DNA of 64,000 bases from Leifsonia xyli (GTDB lineage Bacteria; Actinomycetota; Actinomycetes; Actinomycetales; Microbacteriaceae). Of this stretch, positions 32,701 through 39,969 are shown one piece after another. Where the stretch lies: assembly GCA_003243275.1 (NCBI GenBank), contig QFQR01000001.1, forward strand, positions 620,001 to 684,000. The letters are read 5' to 3'. Both the position numbers and the translations under genes were made by a program. Within the stretch, counting starts at the first letter, position 1. The number at the start of each line of letters is the position of its first letter. The notes beneath the pieces were generated by a model, which was not told where the DNA came from, searched no databases, and was given only the letters and a program-made list of their open reading frames with translations.

Positions 32701-34464
32701 TCGGTTGGTCAGGGATCGGCCAACGACCTGAACGCGAACCTGAAGTATCCAACGCTCGATCAGTCGATCGAGCGAACGTACCTCGCGATGTCCGGCAATG
32801 TGAATCGCGTCTCCGTATACGACTCCTACATCCGTGCCATTCGCTGGGCGTCGGATCGAATCGGTTCGCGAGGGCTCGTGGCCTTCGTAACCAACGGTGG
32901 GTTCATCGACTCGAATTCGGCAGGCGGAATGCGCAAGTCCCTACTACGCGAGTTCGGCGACGTGTACGTCCTTAATCTCCGGGGCAATCAACGCACCGCA
33001 GGCGAAGAATCGCGTCGAGAAGGTGGAAAGGTCTTCGACGCGGGGAGCCGGGCGACTATCGCAGTAGTAATACTCGTCAAGGACCCGTCAAAGCACGAGG
33101 GACATCTCCACTACTGGAGTACCCCGGACTATCTCACTCGCGACCAAAAGCTCCGCGCACTCGCTGACTTCCGCGTCAGCGGTTCTGTGCCATGGGAGGA
33201 CCTCACTCCGAATGAGGCAGGCGATTGGACGAATCAGCGCACCGGTCTCTTCGCGGGGTTCACTCCAATCGCCAAGAAGCGCGGTGCCAAGGAATTGACA
33301 ATCTTCACCATGACGACTGGCGGTGTCAGCACGGGGAGAGATTCATGGTCCTATAGCTATTCAGAATCTGACCTTTCTCGCCAGATCCAGAGGCTGGTAA
33401 GCGCCTATGGCGAACGACTGCATCGCTTTCGAATTGCTGGGGGACGCCCCGCTGAACACATGGATCCGCGGCCCGAGGAGATTAGTTGGTCAACAGCTCT
33501 TCGAGCGAAGTTCGAGCGCCGACGGGAAGTGTCGTTTCAGCCGACGAACGTCCGCAATGCCAGCTACCGACCTTTCACCCGCACCAAGATCTATTCGGGA
33601 TCAGATCTCATCCACAGTAGCTACCAGTTGTCTTCCGTGTTCCCGGATTCCCGCCGCCTGAACTTCGGCTTCATGCTGACCGCCGAAGGATCCCATTCCG
33701 AGTTTGCGCTGCTGCTGGCCGACTCTCTGCCCGACAAACACATGCTCGATACGGGTCTGTTCTTCCCCCGCTACTGGTACGAGAAGCGAGAGACCGCCGA
33801 GGGGCAGCTCGACGTGTTCGGCACCGAGGAGGGCGAGGAGTACATCCGCCACGACAACGTGACGGACGAGATCCTGGCCGACTACCGCATCCGCTACGCC
33901 GACCCCGGCATCACGAAGGACGACATCTTCCACTTCGTGTACGGCGTGCTGCACTCCCCCGAATACCGCGAGCGCTTCGCGGCCGACCTCAAGCGCACGC
34001 TCCCGCGCATCCCGCAGGTGGGCGACTTCCGCGCGTTCGCGGATTCCGGCCGCGAGCTCGCCGAACTGCACCTCGGCTACGAATCAGCTGATCTGTATCC
34101 GCTCGGCGGCGTTCCCGAGGGGAACGAGCAACTGCGGGTCGAGAAGAAGATGAGCTACGGCGGCAAGCGCGGCGCCGACAAGACCACGCTCACCTACAAC
34201 GAGCACATCACCCTCACCGGCATCCCGGAGCGCGCGCACGACTACAAGCTCGGCTCGCGCTCGGCGATCGACTGGGTGGTCGACCGCTACTACGTGCGCG
34301 TCGACAAGGCGTCGGGCATCGTCAACGACGCGAACGCCTGGGGCGAGGAGCACGGGAACCCGCGGTACATCCTCGAGCTGATCCAGCGCCTCGTGACGGT
34401 GTCGCTGCGCACGGTCGACATCGTCGAGTCGCTGCCGCCGCTGAACATCCCGGCATCCGAGTAG
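29704..34464 (+). CDS. Type ISP restriction-modification enzyme (single polypeptide, LlaGI-like)
   Basis: A 1586-residue protein, the size of Type ISP enzymes such as LlaGI. Order of domains: Mrr-like nuclease (residues 1-150) with Asp64 in DTGIDLVA and Gln79-x-Lys81 in AIQCKF; SF2 helicase/translocase with Walker A ACGTGKTF (193-200), CDEAHRT (DEAH 318-321), MTATPK and a late VQAVGRVMRK box; helical coupler (about 700-860); gamma-type adenine methyltransferase with motif I DPFTGTGTF (about 887) and motif IV NPPY (about 996); target-recognition domain (about 1010-1360). The DNA of the last part (32700-33780) has clearly lower GC than the rest, consistent with exchange of specificity domains. 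It should methylate its site on one strand and, on foreign DNA, translocate and cut when enzymes meet. All catalytic motifs look intact. Confidence 0.93.
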   Translation: MTTIHDLLAEYTRIAPNTRAKGLYFERLVKRYLETEPVYQGLFDEVWLWQDWPGRDGKVDTGIDLVARERYSGALWAIQCKFYDPSHTVQKGELDSFFEASARKPFGKALVVTTTDKWSKHALDALNDRHVPTQRIGLAHLAQSVIDWSQYRFEAPDAALVVERKSLRDHQIEALQDTLTGFDEDERGQLIMACGTGKTFTGLRIAERVAGPGGTVLFLVPSIALLAQTLREWTQQAELPLRSFAICSDNKLGRDAEDLRLRDLEIAATTNADDLLAALATPTEPGGLTVFFSTYQSLPVVHEAQQAGLGEFDLVLCDEAHRTAGVIHSQADRVSNFVRVHDADYLRGRKRLYMTATPKLYGEAAKKKADAEAVEIASMDRPEIFGREFHRLGFGKAVERSLLTDYKVLVLAVSEDAVNEGFQKQFAAAGSELTLPDAARVAGIYKALAKTAVEGLDDNPAAHSPMRRAVAFASDIKASQHVAAMLDDNAALSRAVPRKDADLVMQARHVDGTMDILQRGELLSWLEADPKGNRTRILTNARCLTEGVDVPSLDAVIFLNPRGSQVDVVQAVGRVMRKAPGKDYGYIILPVAVPAGMTPEEALDGNDRFRVVWEVLQALRAHDERFAATIEAIRLNPKAGNEQIQVIAMDRWLPSQDADAAAAEAGQAATAQARLDFTPLGPEWDDAIYARIVKKVGEREYWENWAADVAEVANRQRARIEALVDTRPGIRREFDRFVKGLKANLNESITDADALDMLAQHIITEPVLEILFEGYSFAASNPVASSMQRMLASLEGTNVDSELRELDDFYAGVKRSVGQITDAQGKQRFLKQLYERFFRLAMRKASERLGIVYTPNEIVDFILRSADELSREHFGKGLADEGVHILDPFTGTGTFLAQLILNPELMPDAKLPHKFRNELWANEISLLAYYVAAVNLEQAYRARMGGNYVTFPNIALTDTFQNTEDGDQLDAEGVFESNNEVVVREADAPISVIIGNPPYSVGQGSANDLNANLKYPTLDQSIERTYLAMSGNVNRVSVYDSYIRAIRWASDRIGSRGLVAFVTNGGFIDSNSAGGMRKSLLREFGDVYVLNLRGNQRTAGEESRREGGKVFDAGSRATIAVVILVKDPSKHEGHLHYWSTPDYLTRDQKLRALADFRVSGSVPWEDLTPNEAGDWTNQRTGLFAGFTPIAKKRGAKELTIFTMTTGGVSTGRDSWSYSYSESDLSRQIQRLVSAYGERLHRFRIAGGRPAEHMDPRPEEISWSTALRAKFERRREVSFQPTNVRNASYRPFTRTKIYSGSDLIHSSYQLSSVFPDSRRLNFGFMLTAEGSHSEFALLLADSLPDKHMLDTGLFFPRYWYEKRETAEGQLDVFGTEEGEEYIRHDNVTDEILADYRIRYADPGITKDDIFHFVYGVLHSPEYRERFAADLKRTLPRIPQVGDFRAFADSGRELAELHLGYESADLYPLGGVPEGNEQLRVEKKMSYGGKRGADKTTLTYNEHITLTGIPERAHDYKLGSRSAIDWVVDRYYVRVDKASGIVNDANAWGEEHGNPRYILELIQRLVTVSLRTVDIVESLPPLNIPASE

Positions 34465-34468
34465 CGGG

Positions 34469-34494
34469 GAGATGTACATGAACATGTACATCTC
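34469..34494. promoter_or_regulatory. Perfect 12-bp-arm palindrome over the -35 region of the MNT gene
   Basis: GAGATGTACATG, two A, then CATGTACATCTC, starting 5 bp after the stop of the ISP gene. It precedes a TAACCT -10 box by 13 bp, so it covers the expected -35 position. It is a strong candidate operator for autorepression by the Phd-like domain of the next gene product. Confidence 0.75.
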
Positions 34495-34507
34495 ACCCCG
34501 AAGCGCG

Positions 34508-34520
34508 TAACCTGTCGCGC
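34508..34520 (+). promoter_or_regulatory. Leaderless -10 box for the MNT gene
   Basis: TAACCT at 34508-34513, seven bases, then ATG at 34521. Confidence 0.55.
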
Positions 34521-34979
34521 ATGGATGAGGTGGTCACGGTTGCGGATGCGCGACGCGGGTTGAGCGAGATCCTGCGTCGCTATCGCGAGAATCCCGCATC
34601 CGAGCCGGTGGTGATCGGTTCGCGGCGCAGGCCAGAGGCAGTCATCGTGCCGTTCGCACTGCACGCGCCGCGCGAAGCAGCCCCGGCCGCATCCGCTCTC
34701 GACCGGCTCCGCGAGCAGCGGGACCTGATTCGCCGCATCGCGCGCCTCAACCGGCTCGAAGACGTGTCGGTGTTCGGCTCCGTCGCGCGTGGGGAGGAGA
34801 CGCCGACGAGCGACCTCGACCTGCTCGTCACCCCGGCCGCCGACGCGAGCCTCTTCGATCTCGCGCAGTTCGAGGTCGACATGGAGCAGCTGAGCGGTCG
34901 CCCGGTCGACGCGATCAGCCGCCGCGCCCTCGACCCACGCCGCGACGCGGGCATCCTGGCCGAGGCCGTCGCACTGTGA
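34521..34979 (+). CDS. MNT nucleotidyltransferase antitoxin fused to a Phd/YefM-like domain
   Basis: A 152-residue protein. Residues 1-50 (VVTVADARRGLSEILRRYRE, then EPVVIGSRRRPEAVIVPF) have the pattern of Phd/YefM antitoxins, which bind operator DNA. Residues about 65-152 are a minimal nucleotidyltransferase with the full GS-x10-DxD motif (GSVARGEETPTSDLD) that MntA-type antitoxins use to AMPylate and silence HEPN toxins. A palindrome covers the promoter. The next frame, overlapping by 4 bp, is only a remnant of a HEPN toxin. It may be an orphan antitoxin or act on a partner elsewhere. Confidence 0.82.
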   Translation: MDEVVTVADARRGLSEILRRYRENPASEPVVIGSRRRPEAVIVPFALHAPREAAPAASALDRLREQRDLIRRIARLNRLEDVSVFGSVARGEETPTSDLDLLVTPAADASLFDLAQFEVDMEQLSGRPVDAISRRALDPRRDAGILAEAVAL

Positions 34980-35059
34980 GCGACCGCATCGACCCCGAGC
35001 TGCTGTGGACGACGGTCGCCGAGTCGTTCGAGGAATTGCGGAGGGAACTCAACGGATAG
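34976..35059 (+). pseudogene. Remnant of a HepT-like HEPN toxin (internal deletion)
   Basis: A 27-codon frame starts with GTG overlapping the MNT stop (GTGA) and reads VSDR, then IDPELLWTTVAESFEELRRELNG. The second part matches the C-terminal end of HepT/DUF86 proteins, where IDxxxxWxxVxxxLPxL follows directly on the toxic RX4HXY motif. That motif and the first three helices are missing, as if about 85-90 codons had been deleted in frame between a normal start (VSDR) and the end. The toxin should be inactive. Confidence 0.6.
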
Positions 35060-35117
35060 CGTGCGGCCCCGCATCCGCCGCACGTATTCTCGACCGCAGC
35101 GACACGAAGGAGCACCC

Positions 35118-35573
35118 ATGGCGAACAAGACCGAGCGCGGCGACGACATCTGGACCGAGGATGAGAAGGCCGCCATGAAAGAGCATGCGGCCGAGCGGAA
35201 GGCGGCGCGCAGCCGCACCGGCACCGCGGCCGAGAAGGCGGCAGCCGACCTGCAGTCGCTGCTCGAGAAGATCGCCGAGCTCGAGGGCGACGACCGCGTG
35301 CTCGCCGAGCAGGTGCATGAGATCATCACGACCACCGCGCCGAGCCTCGCCCCGAAGACCTGGTACGGGATGCCTGCCTACTACAAGGACGGCAAGGTGC
35401 TGTGCTTCTTCCAGCCGGCCGCGAAGTTCAAGGCGCGCTATTCGACCCTCGGATTCGACGGCAGCGCCGCGCTCGATGACGGCGACATGTGGCCGGCCTC
35501 GTTCGCGGTGACCCGCATCACCCCCGAGGTCGAGGCGCGCATCGTCGAGCTGGTCACCCGAGCCCTCGGCTGA
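35118..35573 (+). CDS. DUF1801-like protein
   Basis: A 151-residue protein with a charged helical N-terminus (residues 1-45, rich in Ala, Lys and Glu) and a C-terminal domain holding HEIITTTAPSLAPKTWYGMPAYYKDGKVLCFFQPA, the pattern of the DUF1801 (YdhG/iron-chaperone-like) family: a helical segment, WxGMPxY, then a beta sheet. The ATG has AAGGAG nine bases upstream. The family occurs widely in soil bacteria, and its molecular role is not settled. No clear partner nearby. Confidence 0.75.
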   Translation: MANKTERGDDIWTEDEKAAMKEHAAERKAARSRTGTAAEKAAADLQSLLEKIAELEGDDRVLAEQVHEIITTTAPSLAPKTWYGMPAYYKDGKVLCFFQPAAKFKARYSTLGFDGSAALDDGDMWPASFAVTRITPEVEARIVELVTRALG

Positions 35574-35627
35574 CCGCACGGTCGGGTCCGCCGCGACGGA
35601 CCGCGCGGGCGAGCGGGGCGGCGAGCC

Positions 35628-36929
35628 TCAGTCGCCCGAGGAGGGCATGCCCTCCTCGTCCTCGTCGTCGTCGAACGGGTCGGACTCGGAGGTGCGACGG
35701 TCGTCGGCGTGCAGCGCCGCGTAGCGATCCCATTCGGTGACGAGCTGCTCGACGGCCGCATGGAACCGCTCCGTGGCAGCACCCGGCGTGGTGTCGCCGA
35801 AGTGGTGGTCGGCCCAGTAGGCGAGCGCCGCCTGGGCGTCCTCGTCGTTCAGCACGCGGTCGACGGCCGTCAGCACGGTCGGCGCGTCGGCGGCGGTCAG
35901 CCACTCCGCGGCACCGAGGTAGCCTTCCGCATCGACCTCCGCATCCGGGGAGGTCGGGCGCGTCACGAGGATCGGCCGCCCCACCGCCAACCGGTCGTAG
36001 ACCATCGCCGAGATGTCGGTGATGGCGACATCCGCATCCGCCAACTGCCAGCCGAGCTGCGGGCCGTCATCGAACACGTGGTGCGCTGCCGGATCGGCCG
36101 TGTTGGCGGCGGCGATCGCCGCGATGATGCGCTCATTGGCCGCCCGATAGTCGGCGTCGATCACCCCGGAACGCGGATGCGGTCGGTACACGAGCCGGTG
36201 AGCGGGCGAGGCGAGCACCGCCTCCGCGAGCGCGACCCCGTGCGAGGCGATCGAGCCGTAGGCGGCCGCCGGGCGGTCGCCCTCCCAGGTGGGGGCGTAC
36301 AGCACGACCGTGCGCCCGTCGGAGGGATACGGCACCTCCCCCGCGAAATGGTCTGCCTGCGGTCTGCCGATCGGGATCGCCTTCGTGGCGACGTCGTAAC
36401 CCCACAGCTTCCTCGACAGTCGGTCGATCGCCGCCTGACCGGCCACCAGGGCGTAGTCGTACACCTTGAACTGGTTGGTGGTCATGTACATCTTGTCCGA
36501 CTCGCCGTGGTTGATGAACACGTGCCACATGCGGCCGTACCGGAACATCTGGAAGTTCTTCATGTTCTGGTTGACGTAGAAGACGACGCGCACCTCGTGC
36601 CGCCCCACGAACGACTCGAGGTCGGTGACGCGCCTGCAGTAGACGACCGGCACGGGTGCCTCGTCCCTGAGCGTGAGCGTCGCGCCGGGGCTGCGGGTGA
36701 GGATCGTCACCGGATGCGTCTTCGCGAGCTCGGCGAGCGGGGCGTACCACTGGCGGATCTGGTACAGGTTCACCCGGGTGTCGGCGAAGTACACCGCGAT
36801 GTGCACCTCGGCGGGCTCGCCTGTGCCCCGGGTCTGGATGAGGTGGGCGAGTTCGCGTCGGGTGGTGCGCGAGCGCAACGCGTTGCGCAGCACGGTGCGC
36901 GCGGCCCTCAGATCGCTCGCGATGCCCAT
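35628..36929 (-). CDS. CDP-glycerol glycerophosphotransferase-family protein (TagB/TagF-like)
   Basis: A 433-residue protein starting at ATG with GGGGAGG upstream. The GT-B-like domain shows FINHGESDKMYMTTNQFKVYDY, which holds the HGE/HGT substrate-site His, VLYAPTWEGDRP, RPHPRSG and ITDISAMVYDRLAVGRPILV, typical of TagB/TagF enzymes. It transfers polyol-phosphate units during teichoic-acid building on the cytoplasmic membrane face. The C-terminus is very acidic (SDPFDDDEDEEG). It is divergent from the double-domain enzyme that begins 151 bp away. Confidence 0.85.
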   Translation of the reverse strand: MGIASDLRAARTVLRNALRSRTTRRELAHLIQTRGTGEPAEVHIAVYFADTRVNLYQIRQWYAPLAELAKTHPVTILTRSPGATLTLRDEAPVPVVYCRRVTDLESFVGRHEVRVVFYVNQNMKNFQMFRYGRMWHVFINHGESDKMYMTTNQFKVYDYALVAGQAAIDRLSRKLWGYDVATKAIPIGRPQADHFAGEVPYPSDGRTVVLYAPTWEGDRPAAAYGSIASHGVALAEAVLASPAHRLVYRPHPRSGVIDADYRAANERIIAAIAAANTADPAAHHVFDDGPQLGWQLADADVAITDISAMVYDRLAVGRPILVTRPTSPDAEVDAEGYLGAAEWLTAADAPTVLTAVDRVLNDEDAQAALAYWADHHFGDTTPGAATERFHAAVEQLVTEWDRYAALHADDRRTSESDPFDDDEDEEGMPSSGD

Positions 36930-37067
36930 CCCTCGTCCTCCCCGGAGTCCGGAACCGCCGGCGTCCGATCCATTACACCAGCACCGGATGCGCCCCCACC
37001 CGCCACCGGACGGCATCGTTACCGATCGGTTGCCCGCGCCCGGCAACCGTCGCCGAGTCGCACATGA

Positions 37068-37080
37068 CAGAATCGTGCCA
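37068..37080 (+). promoter_or_regulatory. Leaderless -10 box for the tandem transferase gene
   Basis: CAGAAT at 37068-37073, seven bases, then ATG at 37081. The first base departs from the TAnnnT pattern. Confidence 0.4.
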
Positions 37081-39855
37081 ATGCCTCGTACCTTCACCTT
37101 CGGTGCGGGCAACGCCCGAAAGCTGCTCCGACTCCCGCTCTACGCCCTCGGCGCGCTCGCCGCGCTGCTCGTTCCCCGCACCCCGCGCCTGTGGGCGTTC
37201 GGATGCGGCATCGGCCTCGGCGAGGGAGCGTTGCCGCTCTACCTCCTCGCCCGGGAGCGGCTCGCGGCCGAAACCCGGCTGGTGTGGCTCGCCTCGAGCG
37301 ACGCGGAACTCGCCGAGGCGAGCGCGCGCGGACTCGACGCGGTCGCGAAACGCAGTTGGCGCGGGTTCTGGCTCACCTTGCGCGCGAAGGTGATCGTGGT
37401 CACGCACGGCTTCGGAGACGTCAACCGCTACGCGACGGGCGGCGCCTTCGTCGTGCAGCTGTGGCACGGCATCCCGCTCAAGAAGCTGCACCTCGACTCC
37501 CCCGCCGCCCTGCGCGTGCGGGGGGTGCCCGACCACCGCTACGTGCGTGCCGTGCTGGCCCGCGCCTACCGGTTCGCGGGGCGCGGGATCGACCTGTTCC
37601 CTGTGGCCTCCGAACTCGTCGCGCCGCGCATCACGAGCGCGTTCGGGGTGCGGCCCGAACGCGTGGTCGCGCTCGGCGACATCCGCGACGACGCACTGCT
37701 GGCGCCCGACCGGCACCAGGTGCGCTCCGGTGCCCGCGCGCTGCTCGCCGCGGCGACCGGCCCGATCCCGGATGCCACCCGCGTCGTGCTCTACGCCCCC
37801 ACCTGGCGTGACGGCGACCCCGATCCGGGCTCCCCCACGCGCGAGGAGTGGGTGATGGTGGCGCGCTGGCTGGAGGCACGCGATGCGGTGCTGCTGGTGC
37901 GCGCGCATCCGCTCGGCCTCGGCGACTACGCCGCCGGCCCCGAGGTGTCGGACCGCATCCGGATGCTCGGCAGCCGCGAGCTGGTCGACGTCACCCCCGC
38001 CCTCGCCGGGGTCGACACCCTCATCACCGACTACTCCTCGATCGCCTACGACTGCGCGCTCAGCGAGGTGCCCACCGTCTACTTCGCGCCCGACGTCGAA
38101 CTCTACGCACGGGCACGCGGACTCTACGAGAACTACCGCGTGTTCAGCGACGACCGCTACGTGGCCGGCTGGCAGCACGTGCTCGAACAACTCGACGCCG
38201 TGGGCACCGACACCGAGCTGGGCAGGCGGATGGCGCGCCACACGGTGTGGCTGCGCGAGGAGCACGTCGACCGGCTCGACGGGCGCAGCGCCGAGCGCGT
38301 GCTCGCCGAGATCCTCGTCCGCACCGGCGCGCCGAGCGATGCACCGGTGCCCGACGGCCGCCTCGTGCGCGCCCGCGTGGTCGAGGCCGTCTTCGAGGAG
38401 GCCGCCGACGGACCCGCGCTACGGGTGACGATCGCCGAGCCCACCCGCGACGTGACCGCCGTGCGACTCGAAGGCTCCCGGGCGCGCATCGACGCCCCGG
38501 TCGCCGTCGGTGGCTCGCTGAGCGTGCGCCTGCCGCTGCTCGCCGAACGCTGGGGCGCGGCGGGGCTCGCGCTGCCCTCGGGCGACTACCGGCTGACGCT
38601 CGACGGCGAGGTCGCCACGAGCCGCCTCACCATCGAGATGCCGCTGCCGGGGCGGTTCGCGCATCCGCTCTTCCACGCCGAGCTGCGCGCCCACGCGGGC
38701 GGGCTCGTGCTGCGGGTCTCCGCGCCCCTCGCCGACGACGAACGCGGTGCCAGCAACCAGCGCCGCCTCGAACGCGCCTACCGCAGCTCGCGGCCGGCGC
38801 CAGAGGATGCCGTGTTCCTCGAGAGCTTCTACGGCCAGTCCGCCTCGGACAACCCTCTCGGCATCGCCCGCACCCTGCGGCGGATGCGGCCCGACGTGAC
38901 GCGGTACTGGAGCGTCGTCGACGGATCGGTCGCGATCCCGGATGGCGACGTGCGCCTCATCGAGGGCAGTCGGGAGTGGTGGCGGGTGCGGGCTGCCGCG
39001 CGCGTGCTCATCGTCAACGATTGGTTGCGCAAACGCTACAGCGTTCGGCCACACCAGCACGTGCTGCAGACCTGGCACGGAACGATGCTCAAACGACTCG
39101 GCCTCGACCGGCCCGGCATCCGCCTCCGCACCCGCCTCGCGGTGCGTCGCGAGAGCGCCCGCTGGGACGCGCTGCTCGCCCAGAACGCCTACAGCGCGCG
39201 CATCTTCCGCTCCGCCTACGCCTTCACCCGCGGCACCTGGGACGAGGGGTACCCTCGCAACGACCGCCTCAGCTCGGGCGCGGATGCCGGCTCCGTCCGC
39301 CGTGCCGTCGGCATCCCCGACGAGGCGACCGTGGTGCTCTACGCGCCGACCTGGCGCGACGACCGCACCGAGATGGTCGACTACCTCGACCTCACGAGCT
39401 TCGCGCGCGAGCTCGGCGACGACCACGTGCTGCTCGTGCGGGGGCACTCCCGCACCCTGCGGTACGGACGCGACCTCGAAGCCGAACGGCTCATCGACGT
39501 CACGAGCTACCCCAACGTCGCCGATCTGCTCGAGGTGGCCGACGTGCTCGTCACCGACTACTCCTCGGTCATGTTCGACTTCGCCGGCACCGGGCGCCCC
39601 GTGGTCTTCTTCACCCCCGACCTCGCCCACTACAGCTCCGAGCTGCGCGGGTTCTACTTCGATCTGCTCGCCGAGGCGCCGGGGCCTGTCGTGCGCACCC
39701 GCGAGGAACTGCTCGACGCGATCGCGGATGCGGAGCTCGCACGCCCGCGCTACCGGCAGCAGGCGGCGCGTTGGCGGGAGCGGTTCACCCCGCTCGACGA
39801 CGGCGACGCGGGCCGCCGCGTCGTGCAGCGGATGCTCGACGCGGGCTGGCTGTAG
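37081..39855 (+). CDS. Tandem CDP-glycerol glycerophosphotransferase (two catalytic domains)
   Basis: A 924-residue protein with two TagF-like domains. Domain 1 (about residues 20-420): LWHGIPLKKLHLDS, VLYAPTWRDGDP, VRAHPLG, LITDYSSIAYDC. A beta-rich middle part (about 430-560) links to domain 2 (about 570-924): TWHGTMLKRLGLDRP, VLYAPTWRDDRTE, VRGHSRTLRYG, VTDYSSVMFDFAGTGRPV. Both copies keep the HG, TWRD and TDYSS motifs, so both may be active, for example as primase and polymerase or for two different acceptors. It builds polyol-phosphate chains of a teichoic-acid-like polymer. Longer upstream frame is antisense to the divergent gene. Confidence 0.88.
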   Translation: MPRTFTFGAGNARKLLRLPLYALGALAALLVPRTPRLWAFGCGIGLGEGALPLYLLARERLAAETRLVWLASSDAELAEASARGLDAVAKRSWRGFWLTLRAKVIVVTHGFGDVNRYATGGAFVVQLWHGIPLKKLHLDSPAALRVRGVPDHRYVRAVLARAYRFAGRGIDLFPVASELVAPRITSAFGVRPERVVALGDIRDDALLAPDRHQVRSGARALLAAATGPIPDATRVVLYAPTWRDGDPDPGSPTREEWVMVARWLEARDAVLLVRAHPLGLGDYAAGPEVSDRIRMLGSRELVDVTPALAGVDTLITDYSSIAYDCALSEVPTVYFAPDVELYARARGLYENYRVFSDDRYVAGWQHVLEQLDAVGTDTELGRRMARHTVWLREEHVDRLDGRSAERVLAEILVRTGAPSDAPVPDGRLVRARVVEAVFEEAADGPALRVTIAEPTRDVTAVRLEGSRARIDAPVAVGGSLSVRLPLLAERWGAAGLALPSGDYRLTLDGEVATSRLTIEMPLPGRFAHPLFHAELRAHAGGLVLRVSAPLADDERGASNQRRLERAYRSSRPAPEDAVFLESFYGQSASDNPLGIARTLRRMRPDVTRYWSVVDGSVAIPDGDVRLIEGSREWWRVRAAARVLIVNDWLRKRYSVRPHQHVLQTWHGTMLKRLGLDRPGIRLRTRLAVRRESARWDALLAQNAYSARIFRSAYAFTRGTWDEGYPRNDRLSSGADAGSVRRAVGIPDEATVVLYAPTWRDDRTEMVDYLDLTSFARELGDDHVLLVRGHSRTLRYGRDLEAERLIDVTSYPNVADLLEVADVLVTDYSSVMFDFAGTGRPVVFFTPDLAHYSSELRGFYFDLLAEAPGPVVRTREELLDAIADAELARPRYRQQAARWRERFTPLDDGDAGRRVVQRMLDAGWL

Positions 39856-39858
39856 GGG

Positions 39859-39964
39859 GATTTCGATACGCGGCTGCGCCGCTACTCAATCAGCGGGGGT
39901 GCGCGGCTGCGCAGCCGCAGATACCGCTGGTTGAGTAGCCCGCGCAGCGGGCGTATCGAAACCC
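39859..39964. repeat. Dispersed palindromic repeat, two copies in opposite orientation
   Basis: A diverged copy (39859-39895: ATTTCGATACG, a CGGCTGCGCCG palindrome, CTACTCAATCAGCGG) and an inverted better copy (39924-39964). They resemble the element at 15801-15871. They fill the space between two converging genes and could fold into one large hairpin, acting as a bidirectional terminator. Confidence 0.85.
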
Positions 39965-39969
39965 GCCCC

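Noticed and set aside
34084..34491. Minus-strand frame starting MYMFMY at the palindrome
   Set aside because: Its start is the palindrome itself and the rest is antisense to the end of the Type ISP gene.
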